Origin: Marine Group III euryarchaeote CG-Epi4
Lineage (GTDB): Archaea; Thermoplasmatota; Poseidoniia; MGIII; CG-Epi1
Reading direction: 5' to 3'
Assembly: GCA_001875365.1 (NCBI GenBank)
Contig: MIYX01000005.1
Span: 1 to 20,393 of the forward strand
DNA length: 20,393 nucleotides
Shown: piece after piece, positions 6,218 through 14,374 of the stretch
Layout: every line of letters starts with the position of its first letter
Numbering within the stretch: the first letter of the stretch is position 1
Translations under genes and position numbers: made by a program
Notes under the pieces: model-generated
What the model was told of the DNA's origin: nothing
Seen by the model: the letters and a program-made list of their open reading frames with translations, nothing else
Databases searched by the model: none

Positions 6218-8077
6218 TTATGCTCTTTTTCTTCTAAGTTGTGCAACGACTAATGATGTTAGAACGATGAAAGTAAACGGTAAAGAAGATGCTTCTTCTG
6301 TAATATTAGGCGTCGGTGTACTTGTTGAAATCTGTAAATAAGTTACAACATTAGCACTGGAGGAAGAATCTTTCAAGGCTCTTACCATTAAAGTCTGATT
6401 ACCCTCAATTGAGTTTCCTGGCAAATATTTTAAACGATCGACAAACATTTGGTAATTTATCTCAAATGTTGAATCTCCTGACTCATAGTTATCCAAATCC
6501 ATCCAGTTGTCTCGCATATCCCAAGTCCTCCATTGAACTTTGTCAGGATTTCCACTAATTGAGAAAATAATATTCTTGTTCTGGTCTAAATACACTTTAT
6601 TGTCTTCCATTTTTGAAGAAGTTACGTTAACAGATATTGAATCGGTAAAATTATAAACGCTGTTAGCCGCTTCCATGAGTGCAGGTAAAGCTTCTACTTG
6701 ACCATGACCATACACATTATTTTGGCGATTTTTCGGTATACCATCTTCTGCACAAGGCTCATTGGCTCCCATGTAATGACACACTCGGTAGGTGGAAGTT
6801 TCTTGCATAATGTTTCTAATATCAAATGGAGATAAATCCGGGTTTGCTTGATACATCAAAGCTGCAACGCCAGCAGCACCAGGAGTCGCCATACTTGTTC
6901 CTGACAATGCTTCATAACCTGTACCTGTATTAGCTTCTACAGACATAACACTTGAGCCAACAAAAGCGATATTCGGCTTAACCCGACCTTCTTCAGTAGG
7001 CCCTTGACTGGAATAAATTGCAATGGCTGTGTCTTTATCGATAGCTCCCACTGTAATAACATCTTCAGCGCTTCCTGGAGTTCCAATTTGAGCACTTACA
7101 GCACTATTGCCTGCTGCAATGAAAAGGGCAATGCCGTTTCTAACCATCTCATTCGCCATTCGATTAACGCTTTCTTCTTCATCTGAAGTCCACTCAATTG
7201 CTCCAAAACCTCCCAAACTCATGCTTGCTACTCTAATGTTAAATTCGTGCCTTTTTTCAACGGTCCATTCCATTCCCAGCATTACTTGAGCAAAAGAACC
7301 GGAACCTGAATCTGAAAGAACCTTAACGCCTACCAGTTGCGCTTGAGGCGCCATCCCAGTATGCTCATATGTTGGAGCTCCTGTACCGGCTGTAGTCCCT
7401 GCACAATGTGAACCGTGGCCGTTTCCATCATAAGGCTCTGTGCTACCATCAGTAACTGAAGCATTATTGACTGCATCGAAAAAAGCTATAACTTTGGGAT
7501 CATCGGTGTTATTATCATCATCCAAGTCATCAAGTCCAACATGTTCATCATCAATACCGGTATCAATAATGGCAACTACGCTTCCGGTACCATCATATCC
7601 TGTTTCCTCGTAAATTCCCCATACCCCATGAACATCTTTTACATCTGAATTTGACACTTGGAGAATACCATCTAATTCAACCATAACTACACCTGGCAGT
7701 TTCGAAAGCGTTACTAGATCTTCCGTAGATACTGAGCCTGCAATACTATCAATCAAATGGTAAGTATGAAAGTGAATGAAATCAACGCTATTGATTAGCA
7801 TATCTTTGTCTGAAATAGTAGGCGTGTGATCAAAATCTACAATAACACCTATTCTTCCATCCTCATCAACCCAATTATGCTTTTTACTATCAATAGCAGT
7901 CCAAATATTATCTTGTATACCATCCCTGTTCTTGTCCATATTGGTGTTTTCCCACCAATTATCATGAATCACTTCCTCGGATAAAAAGTCACCCGAAGAC
8001 TCGTTTGAACTGCCAGATGCAATAACTGGCTGGAGCAAAAGCATTGCAGAAAGCAAAACTGCTATCAGTAAGCGCAT
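6218..8077 (-). CDS. Secreted, membrane-anchored subtilisin-like (S8) protease, tRNA-proximal copy
   Basis: This 619-residue preproprotein is a peptidase family S8 serine protease. Residues 1-20 form a signal peptide. An N-terminal region (about 35-140) contains WWENTNMDKNRDG, a DxNxDGxxD calcium-type loop, and probably includes the inhibitory propeptide. The catalytic triad is visible as D172 (IIDTG), H221 (GNGHGSH) and S395 (LSGTSMATP), with oxyanion N324 (AAGN). Residues about 480-590 form a beta-rich domain, and a C-terminal helix (599-613) ending in RRKR should anchor it to the membrane with the protease outside. Its layout matches the protease at 17603-19642 throughout, so the two are paralogues. 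A TATA box predicts a leaderless ATG. It likely degrades environmental protein for peptide uptake. Confidence 0.93.
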   Translation of the reverse strand: MRLLIAVLLSAMLLLQPVIASGSSNESSGDFLSEEVIHDNWWENTNMDKNRDGIQDNIWTAIDSKKHNWVDEDGRIGVIVDFDHTPTISDKDMLINSVDFIHFHTYHLIDSIAGSVSTEDLVTLSKLPGVVMVELDGILQVSNSDVKDVHGVWGIYEETGYDGTGSVVAIIDTGIDDEHVGLDDLDDDNNTDDPKVIAFFDAVNNASVTDGSTEPYDGNGHGSHCAGTTAGTGAPTYEHTGMAPQAQLVGVKVLSDSGSGSFAQVMLGMEWTVEKRHEFNIRVASMSLGGFGAIEWTSDEEESVNRMANEMVRNGIALFIAAGNSAVSAQIGTPGSAEDVITVGAIDKDTAIAIYSSQGPTEEGRVKPNIAFVGSSVMSVEANTGTGYEALSGTSMATPGAAGVAALMYQANPDLSPFDIRNIMQETSTYRVCHYMGANEPCAEDGIPKNRQNNVYGHGQVEALPALMEAANSVYNFTDSISVNVTSSKMEDNKVYLDQNKNIIFSISGNPDKVQWRTWDMRDNWMDLDNYESGDSTFEINYQMFVDRLKYLPGNSIEGNQTLMVRALKDSSSSANVVTYLQISTSTPTPNITEEASSLPFTFIVLTSLVVAQLRRKRA

Positions 8078-8096
8078 AGTCTGTCAAGGAGTCTGG

Positions 8097-8106
8097 GATA
8101 AAAAAT
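8097..8106 (-). promoter_or_regulatory. TATA box of the tRNA-proximal S8 protease gene
   Basis: TTTTTTATCC on the minus strand is centred about 26 bases before the ATG at 8077. The same T-run lies about 20 bases past the tRNA 3' end, so it may also serve as the tRNA terminator. Confidence 0.5.
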
Positions 8107-8121
8107 ATTCGTAGAAATTAA

Positions 8122-8198
8122 TGGTGGACCCGTCGGGATTTGAACCCGAGGCCTCCTGCTTGCAAAGCAGGCGATCTTCCAGGCTGATCTACGGGCCC
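8122..8198 (-). tRNA. tRNA-Ala (anticodon TGC), CCA encoded
   Basis: The minus strand folds into a complete cloverleaf. The acceptor stem is GGGCCCG/CGGGTCC with the G3-U70 wobble pair that identifies alanine tRNA. The D stem is GATC/GATC, the anticodon stem CCTGC/GCAGG with loop TTTGCAA (anticodon TGC, complement at 8162-8164), and the T stem CGGG/CCCG with loop TTCAAAT. The discriminator is A and the 3' CCA is encoded at 8122-8124. No intron is present. It lies between the peptide-transport operon and the protease gene on the same strand. No integrase or duplicated tRNA end was seen nearby. Confidence 0.97.
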
Positions 8199-8224
8199 GA
8201 TGTAGTTTAATGGAGGAAGGGGGA

Positions 8225-8232
8225 GATAAAAA
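8225..8232 (-). promoter_or_regulatory. TATA box of tRNA-Ala
   Basis: TTTTTATC on the minus strand is centred about 30 bases upstream of the tRNA 5' end at 8198. The T-run also follows closely on the stop of the upstream ABC transporter gene and could help end that operon's transcript. Confidence 0.45.
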
Positions 8233-8241
8233 CGACTATCA

Positions 8242-10011
8242 CTATTCTCTTACTCCAGTTTGAACATTCCAAAGACGATAATAACTTGATTTATTATCTA
8301 TTAATTGTTCATGTTTACCTGACTCAATTACTTTTCCACCATCTAAAACTATTATAGAATCACTATGTCTTATTGTAGAGAGTCTGTGAGCAATGACTAT
8401 GGTTGTTCTATCCTTTGATATAAAATCCAAAGATTTCTGCAAAGCTTCTTCTGTCTCATTATCGACAGATGAAGTCGCCTCATCGAGTACTAAAATTGGA
8501 GCATCTTTCAATACTGCTCTAGCAATCGAGATTCTCTGTCGTTGACCTCCAGACAGCTTGTGTCCCCCCTCACCAATCTGAGTATCATATCCCTCTGGAA
8601 GACTTTCAATAAAATCATGTATTTCTGCAACTTTGGCAGCATCAATGATTTCAGACTCAGAAGGTTCTTTACTTCCGTACGCTATATTTTGTAAGACAGA
8701 GCCTGGAAACAATGTAATAGTTTGAGTGACCAAGGAAATTGAAGATCTTAAATCCTTTAAACTTAATTTTGATATGTCATTGCCATCCAAAAGAATATTT
8801 CCTGATTTTGGCACATGAAATCTCAGTAACAGACGGATGAGTGTAGTCTTACCGCTCCCTGTGGGTCCAACTATGGCTTGAGTAGTGCCTGGTGCAATTT
8901 TAAAATCAAAATTGTCCACTACAAGCTCTCTTCCGGGGTAAGAGAAACTAACATTTTCAAAGCTAATTTCTCCCTTAACATTAGAAGAATCTAAAGGCAA
9001 TGCCCCCTCTTCAATTCTAATTTCAGTCTCTAATAAATTAAGAACTCTTGTTGTGGAAACCATAGCTCTTTGATATAAATCAAACGTTTCTCCCAACCTG
9101 GTTAAAGGCCAAAGAAGTCTTTGCATCATAAATATCATAACGCTATAAGATGCAATAGCCATTTCTCCTTCTAAAGTTATCAAACCACCATGAAGCAATG
9201 TGCCTGTAAATCCAACAAGTATGGCCATTCGAATAAGAGGAACAAAGGCAGCACTGAGTCTTATTGCGTCCTGGTTAGCCTCACGGTAAGCTTGAGAAGC
9301 TTTTCTAACTCTTTCGACTTCAAGTTCTTCAGTTGTGAAACTTTTAATTGTACTAATTCCACTCAAATTATTAGACAACAATGCATTGAGTAAACCAACC
9401 TCTTTCCTCACTTTAGAATATCTGGGCGCTATTCGAGATTGAAACATAAAGGACCCAATAACAATAACTGGAATTGCTCCAATCGAGTATAGAGCTATTG
9501 TAGGTGAAATATAGAAAAAAATTGCTCCTATTATCACAACAGTAGTACTAACTTGTAGTATTTCATTTGCACCTTTATCCAAAAATCTCTCTAATTGATT
9601 AATATCATCATTCAAAATTGACATTAATTCCCCTTTAGATTGATCTCCAAACCACTCCATTTCTAAATTCTGAATATGTGAATAAGCATCTAGTCTTAAT
9701 TCGTGCTGAACTGTCTGTGCCAAATTACGCCACAACACTCCATAAATATATTCAAATAATGATTCAAAAACCCAGATTATAACTGTTAAAATAGACAACA
9801 CAATTAATTGTTCCTTAGGGTCTGAATAACCAAAATCAGATAGAACTGATTCTTCTCTCTTAACTACAACATCTACTGCAGCACCTATTAACAAAGGTGG
9901 AGCCAAATCAAATATTTTATTCAAAATCGAAAATAAAGTGGCTAACCACATTGTAGACCTATGATTCTTTGTGTGGGCTAACAATCTACGAATCGGTACT
10001 TGCTCAGTCAT
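8242..10011 (-). CDS. MsbA/LmrA-like ABC half-transporter (exporter type)
   Basis: This 589-residue protein has an N-terminal six-helix exporter-type membrane domain (about 15-320) fused to an ATPase domain (about 348-585), the standard half-transporter layout. Motifs are intact: Walker A GPTGSGKT (382-389), Q-loop Q430, signature LSGGQ (486-490), Walker B ILVLDE with catalytic E511, and H-loop H542. It should work as a homodimer exporting a lipid, peptide or drug. It is the last gene of the peptide-transport operon, and its ATG overlaps the DppF-like stop as ATGA, so coupling is likely. An exporter joined to an importer operon is unusual; possible roles are export of a signal peptide or relief from toxic peptides. 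These roles are guesses. Confidence 0.92.
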   Translation of the reverse strand: MTEQVPIRRLLAHTKNHRSTMWLATLFSILNKIFDLAPPLLIGAAVDVVVKREESVLSDFGYSDPKEQLIVLSILTVIIWVFESLFEYIYGVLWRNLAQTVQHELRLDAYSHIQNLEMEWFGDQSKGELMSILNDDINQLERFLDKGANEILQVSTTVVIIGAIFFYISPTIALYSIGAIPVIVIGSFMFQSRIAPRYSKVRKEVGLLNALLSNNLSGISTIKSFTTEELEVERVRKASQAYREANQDAIRLSAAFVPLIRMAILVGFTGTLLHGGLITLEGEMAIASYSVMIFMMQRLLWPLTRLGETFDLYQRAMVSTTRVLNLLETEIRIEEGALPLDSSNVKGEISFENVSFSYPGRELVVDNFDFKIAPGTTQAIVGPTGSGKTTLIRLLLRFHVPKSGNILLDGNDISKLSLKDLRSSISLVTQTITLFPGSVLQNIAYGSKEPSESEIIDAAKVAEIHDFIESLPEGYDTQIGEGGHKLSGGQRQRISIARAVLKDAPILVLDEATSSVDNETEEALQKSLDFISKDRTTIVIAHRLSTIRHSDSIIVLDGGKVIESGKHEQLIDNKSSYYRLWNVQTGVRE

Positions 10012-11036
10012 TGTTGCTTTACTCTTGCATAATGTCCATCTGAAATTTGAACAAGTGGAATTACTTCATTCAAACTTGAACGAACAATATATTCAATTCC
10101 CTTTCCTTCAATTGCACTAATTTCCAATTTCTCTTGCTCTGTTATTTCTGTAGCCAATTTAGCTTTTGATTCATCTAAGTAATTAATTGGACTTGGAACG
10201 TCCCCAAGAATCATAATTTTATCCTTATTTTTATCAAAACTTGGAGTTGCAGACAAAAGGGCTTTGGTATATGGATGTTGAGGATTAGAAAACAATTCAT
10301 CAGTATCTGCTTCTTCAACAACTCTACCCAAATACATTACAGCTAAACGATCACACATGTACTCAATCACTGAAAGATCATGTGAAATAAAAATATAAGT
10401 TAAATCATACTTCTTTTGCAAATCATTTAGAAGATTTAGAATCTGGGCTTGAACTGAAACATCTAAAGCAGAAGTAGGTTCATCTAAAACCAATATTTTT
10501 GGATCAAGAGCAAGAGCTCTGGCAATAACTATCCTCTGCCTTTGACCTCCTGAAAATTCATGTGGATATCTATACAAGTGTTCCTCTCCAAGACCTACAT
10601 TTTCCAACAACTCAATTACTCGCGAACGTGCATTATCTGTTTTACCATGTATAACAAGTGGTTCACTCACAATATCTTTAATCAACATTCTCGGGTTCAA
10701 GGCCCCCATTGGATCTTGAAAAACAACTCCTATTTGTTTACGGAAATTGCGCAATTCTTCACTAGTTAACTCCTCTAAATCATTACTACTAAAATTATTC
10801 CCAGTAATTTCCTCAGATAAGATAACTGAGCCTGACGTGGGCTCTACAAGTCTAAGCAACGTTCTCATTAAGGTAGTTTTTCCACAACCACTTTCACCAA
10901 CTATACCGAATGTTTTGCCTGATTCGATTTTTAAATCAACACCATCTAATGCCTTGACCAAAGCTACATCAGTTCCCCAAGCATTTTTGACAGGAAAGTG
11001 CTTCCTCAAATTTTTAATAGTTAAAATTCCCTTCAT
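10008..11036 (-). CDS. dppF: Oligopeptide ABC importer ATPase, DppF/OppF-like
   Basis: This is a 342-residue ATP-binding subunit of a dipeptide/oligopeptide importer. It has Walker A GESGCGKT (47-54), Q-loop FQDPMGALNP (Q107), signature FSGGQ (161-165), Walker B ILVLDEPT (181-188) and H-loop H219. The Q-to-signature distance is 54 residues, normal for the family. The C-terminal extension keeps GDVPSPIN but then departs from the family: the CxFxxRC cysteine motif expected next is absent and is replaced by a charged, Glu/Lys-rich stretch. A strong GGAGGT ribosome-binding site precedes the ATG. Its start overlaps the DppD-like stop by 4 bases and its end overlaps the exporter start by 4. The peptide-importer role is strongly implied by the preceding binding protein and permease genes. 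Confidence 0.92.
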   Translation of the reverse strand: MKGILTIKNLRKHFPVKNAWGTDVALVKALDGVDLKIESGKTFGIVGESGCGKTTLMRTLLRLVEPTSGSVILSEEITGNNFSSNDLEELTSEELRNFRKQIGVVFQDPMGALNPRMLIKDIVSEPLVIHGKTDNARSRVIELLENVGLGEEHLYRYPHEFSGGQRQRIVIARALALDPKILVLDEPTSALDVSVQAQILNLLNDLQKKYDLTYIFISHDLSVIEYMCDRLAVMYLGRVVEEADTDELFSNPQHPYTKALLSATPSFDKNKDKIMILGDVPSPINYLDESKAKLATEITEQEKLEISAIEGKGIEYIVRSSLNEVIPLVQISDGHYARVKQQ

Positions 11037-12064
11037 GATGTCCGAACCTCCTCTAAATTTGGAACTTTCAACCTTTCCTTACCACCTTTTGGTATAGCCT
11101 CCAACAGGCCTTTAGTATAATCATTCTTTGGATTGGAAAATATTTCATCTACTGTAGCTTGTTCAACAATTTTACCCTTGTACATGACGGCTACTTTTTC
11201 ACATGTTTCAGCTACTACTCCTAAATCGTGTGTTATCAATAAAACAGACATATTCTCCTCTTTCTGAATGTCTTTGATTAATTGTAATATTTGTGCTTGA
11301 ATTGTGACATCTAATGCAGTTGTTGGTTCATCTGCAATCAGCATTTTGGCTTTACCTGCTAAAGCCATTGCAATCATTACCCTTTGTTGCATACCTCCAC
11401 TCAATTCATGAGGGTAAGAATCTGCTATTTGCTCAGGATTAGGCAATTTAACTCTAGACAATGCATCAATTACCATCAAATCTAGTGCAGATGCAGGATT
11501 ATCTTTCTGAACATAATCTCTAAAGAACATCAACAATATTACAAACAGGAAAGGCAAAGAGAATCCCCATTGACCTAACATAACGAACAAAGAAATAAAT
11601 GATATACAAAAGGCCATAATTGTAAACTCCACACCAGGAGAAGCTTTCCATTTTTCACTTTTATAAACTGGAATTTCTTTCTCTGACGCTAAGTCTTGAA
11701 TTGCTTTATTTTGATGTAAAACTAGAATTTCTCCAATCTGTTCATTAACGGTCATGACTGGATTTAAGGCTGATAGAGGATCTTGGAAAATAATACCAAT
11801 CTCACCCCCTCTTATTTCTCTTAATCTTTCATCTGAAGCATTTGTTATATCTTCTCCATTTAACTTAATAGTGCCATCAACAATCTCACCGGCCTTAGGA
11901 AGTAATTTCAAGGCAGAGTAACAAGTAACTGATTTGCCACTTCCTGTTTCTCCTACTAAACCAAATATTTCTCCGTCTTCAATTTTAAGATTAACTCCAT
12001 CTAATGCTTTAACGACACCGTCATAAGTATTGAAATTTGTTTTTAAATTTTCGATTTCTAACAT
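11033..12064 (-). CDS. dppD: Oligopeptide ABC importer ATPase, DppD-like, with an inserted membrane hairpin
   Basis: This 343-residue ATPase partners the DppF-like protein. Walker A is GETGSGKS (38-45), Q-loop FQDPLSALNP (Q94), signature LSGGM (221-225), Walker B LIADEPT (242-248) and H-loop H279. Between Q-loop and signature there are 127 residues against 54 in its DppF-like neighbour. The excess (about 120-192) includes two strongly hydrophobic stretches (about 145-163 and 167-182) that look like a transmembrane hairpin. The normal helical subdomain resumes at DALSRVKLPNPEQIADSYPHELSGG. The family C-terminal cysteine motif is absent; the protein ends soon after LLEAIP. An AGAGGA ribosome-binding site lies before the ATG, and the start overlaps the permease stop as TAATG. 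All catalytic motifs are intact, so it should be active. Confidence 0.9.
   Translation of the reverse strand: MLEIENLKTNFNTYDGVVKALDGVNLKIEDGEIFGLVGETGSGKSVTCYSALKLLPKAGEIVDGTIKLNGEDITNASDERLREIRGGEIGIIFQDPLSALNPVMTVNEQIGEILVLHQNKAIQDLASEKEIPVYKSEKWKASPGVEFTIMAFCISFISLFVMLGQWGFSLPFLFVILLMFFRDYVQKDNPASALDLMVIDALSRVKLPNPEQIADSYPHELSGGMQQRVMIAMALAGKAKMLIADEPTTALDVTIQAQILQLIKDIQKEENMSVLLITHDLGVVAETCEKVAVMYKGKIVEQATVDEIFSNPKNDYTKGLLEAIPKGGKERLKVPNLEEVRTS
11489..11707 (-). other. Insertion encoding two predicted membrane helices inside the DppD-like ATPase
   Basis: This in-frame segment codes for about residues 120-192. It has a polar lead-in (EKEIPVYKSEKWKASPG), then FTIMAFCISFISLFVMLG and FSLPFLFVILLMFF separated by a short turn, then a charged exit (RDYVQKDN). 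It sits in the helical subdomain that normally contacts the permease. Base composition resembles the flanks, and no repeats mark its edges. Edges are estimated by comparison with the DppF-like protein and general family knowledge. Confidence 0.75.
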
Positions 12065-14337
12065 TAATTCCTCTGCTTAGGGTCCAAAATATCCCTAATT
12101 CCATCTCCTAGAAGGTAAAAGCCTAGAGCCCATAGAGCAATAACTAGCCCAGGGAAAAAGAAAGACCACCATTGTCCTAACAAAATATTGTCTTGTCCAA
12201 ATGAAACTAGCTTACCCCATTCTGCTAAATCTGGACCTCCTCCGAATCCCAAAAAACCTAAAGCTGCCAAAGATAAGACGATACCTCCCATATCCATAGT
12301 AGCAATAACAATCACAGAAGTAATGCAATTGGGAATTACATGCTTAAATATTATTCTAAAATCTGAAGCACCCGATGCTTTCGCAGCTTCAATATAGGGC
12401 AATTTACGGATTCTGAGAGCTTCAGCTCTGATGATTCTCGTAAACCCAGGCCACCCCACTATTATGAGAGCGTACATCAACATTTCAATAGAAGTATCCT
12501 CAGTAACTGCAATAATTGCTAAAGCCAAAACCAAACCTGGAATTGCAATGAAGACATCAGTGATTCTCATTACTATGTCATCGACCCTGCCTCCGTAATA
12601 TCCAGATACAGCCCCTATTACAACTGCAATAAATGTACCCGTAAAGACAACTTTAACCGCAACATCCAGTGAAGTACGGCTTCCCCAAACTATTCCGTAA
12701 TAAATATCGTAACCTCTGTCTGTGCTTCCCAAAATGTAACCATCTACTTCACCTGAATCTGCAGTACAAGAAAAATAACAAGGTGGTTGAAAATTCCTAG
12801 GTTGATTGAAAGAAAAATGTTCTTCCATTCTCATCGGATCTCTCTGATTTTCTGAAGGGGGGGCAAGCCAAGGTGCAAAAAAGGCAACCGAAATCAAAGA
12901 TATAACCAAAAAGAGACCTAGCATAGTGAGTGGATTCTTTCTGATTTGGTACAGTGTTCTTTTAAATTCATCAAATTTTGGTGTGAGACTGTCTTTCAAA
13001 TCGTTCCAATTGTATGCTAGATAACCAAAATAAGAAATAGCTAAAATCATTAAAATAGTCATGAAGAAACCCGATAGTATTGACCAAACTACAAACAACG
13101 TTCCTAATGATAACAAGAGGAGCCAAAGGTCTTCGGGATTATTCAAAAATCTGACTCCCATTGAGTATAACGAGAAGGAAATTAAAGAAAATAAGATGAT
13201 TATACCGAGTATGACTGCGTAATCCACACTAAAGTAGGTTGTGATTAAAAGTAAGACTGAAAGAGAAACTATAACTATCTCCGCTGTACTCGAATGGCCG
13301 CTTAATTCAACTCTTGGATCTAAGAAAGCATACAAAATATCAACAATTAAATTTGCGATTATGTAAAGAAAAGCTGAAAACAAAGTATATGCAAGTATTG
13401 CAGATACATCTAAACTTCGCATTGCTGTAATTGCCCATGCACCCAATCCCGGCCAAGTGAAAATAGTCTCAGTCAATACTGAACCATTAATTAATCCTGC
13501 AAATCCCATTCCTAGAAGCGTTACTGTAGGAATCATTGCATTTGGAGCTCCATGCTTGTAGGTAATTTGACTTTCAGAAAGACCCTTAGATTTAGCTGTT
13601 CGAATGTAATCTTGACCTAAAACATCTAGCATATTTCCTCTCATCAACCGGATAATTGTTGCCATTGAACTATATGCTAAAACGGTAGCTGGAAGTATCA
13701 TGTGCTTTAAAGCATCCTTAAAATGAATCCAAGAACCTGCAGCTATAGCATCAAAAAGTAAAAAATTAGTATTCATATCAATAGGATCTTTAATTTCCCA
13801 AAGAACTTCATCAAACCGAGAAGTAATTGGCCAATTTAACTCAGGAAAATAAACATCAAGAGTTACTGCGAAAAAATATTGAAGAACTAAAGCGAACCAG
13901 AAGATTGGTATTGCAGAACCTGCTAATGCAAATAAACGAATACTATGGTCTTCCCATCGATTCTGCCTAATTGACGAAAAAATTCCAAGAGGAATCGCTG
14001 TTGCTACAGCAAATACAAAAGCTAAAATTGAAAGCTCAAGTGTTGCCGCAAATCTATACCGCAAAGCGTCTGAAACTTCTTCATTTAGAACTTCTGAATA
14101 ACCCCAGTCAAAAGTGATTACACTTTTGAGATAAGTAAAATACTGAACATAAATTGGCTCATTAATACCGTGTTTCTCAGCCAACATTTCGTATTGTTCA
14201 TCAGTAGTTCTTTCGGTTACGTATGCAGCTAATGGATCTCCCATGCCATATGATAAATAAAATGTGATTATAGTAACACCTAGCAAGACCGGAATAGTCA
14301 GTGCTAATCTTCGAGCTACATATATCCAGAGTTTCAC
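12064..14337 (-). CDS. Fused DppB-DppC oligopeptide permease
   Basis: This 757-residue protein joins both permeases of a dipeptide/oligopeptide importer. Residues 1-345 form a complete DppB-like permease (start KLWIYVARRLALTIPVLLGV; EAA loop at about 244-270; closing AFLDPRVELS). Residues about 456-757 form a complete DppC-like permease (RKNPLTMLGLFLV; LGSTDRGYDIYYGIVWGSR; EAA loop about 648-670; closing LGDGIRDILDPKQRN). Between them lie about 110 residues with roughly four further hydrophobic stretches. In most organisms these are two genes. The start chosen is GTG at 14335-14337, 37 bases after the binding-protein stop, with a weak TATA-like TTAAGTAAA that could be an internal promoter. 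The stop overlaps the DppD-like start by one base. Confidence 0.92.
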   Translation of the reverse strand: MKLWIYVARRLALTIPVLLGVTIITFYLSYGMGDPLAAYVTERTTDEQYEMLAEKHGINEPIYVQYFTYLKSVITFDWGYSEVLNEEVSDALRYRFAATLELSILAFVFAVATAIPLGIFSSIRQNRWEDHSIRLFALAGSAIPIFWFALVLQYFFAVTLDVYFPELNWPITSRFDEVLWEIKDPIDMNTNFLLFDAIAAGSWIHFKDALKHMILPATVLAYSSMATIIRLMRGNMLDVLGQDYIRTAKSKGLSESQITYKHGAPNAMIPTVTLLGMGFAGLINGSVLTETIFTWPGLGAWAITAMRSLDVSAILAYTLFSAFLYIIANLIVDILYAFLDPRVELSGHSSTAEIVIVSLSVLLLITTYFSVDYAVILGIIILFSLISFSLYSMGVRFLNNPEDLWLLLLSLGTLFVVWSILSGFFMTILMILAISYFGYLAYNWNDLKDSLTPKFDEFKRTLYQIRKNPLTMLGLFLVISLISVAFFAPWLAPPSENQRDPMRMEEHFSFNQPRNFQPPCYFSCTADSGEVDGYILGSTDRGYDIYYGIVWGSRTSLDVAVKVVFTGTFIAVVIGAVSGYYGGRVDDIVMRITDVFIAIPGLVLALAIIAVTEDTSIEMLMYALIIVGWPGFTRIIRAEALRIRKLPYIEAAKASGASDFRIIFKHVIPNCITSVIVIATMDMGGIVLSLAALGFLGFGGGPDLAEWGKLVSFGQDNILLGQWWSFFFPGLVIALWALGFYLLGDGIRDILDPKQRN
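12973..13302 (-). other. Extra hydrophobic linker between the fused DppB and DppC halves
   Basis: This encodes about residues 346-455. Hydrophobic stretches lie near 353-368, 371-391, 403-421 and 423-441, separated by short polar loops (RFLNNPEDL, NWNDLKDSLTPKFDE). An even number of crossings is needed to keep both permease halves in the normal orientation, and four fits. I recognise no known domain in it. Confidence 0.7.
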
Positions 14338-14374
14338 GTTCTGCTAAAGAACGTTTTACTTAAGAATAGAGTGT

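Noticed and set aside
8122..8198. tRNA gene as an integration site
   Set aside because: No integrase and no repeated tRNA 3' end were seen in the window.
11489..11707. Mobile element or intein in the DppD-like gene
   Set aside because: No splice-site residues, endonuclease motifs, terminal repeats or target duplication are visible, and 73 residues is too short for an intein.
12064..14337. Possible sequencing error merging separate dppB and dppC genes
   Set aside because: The two halves are separated by ~110 in-frame codons of coherent hydrophobic sequence, which a single lost stop or indel would not create. Still worth checking against reads.
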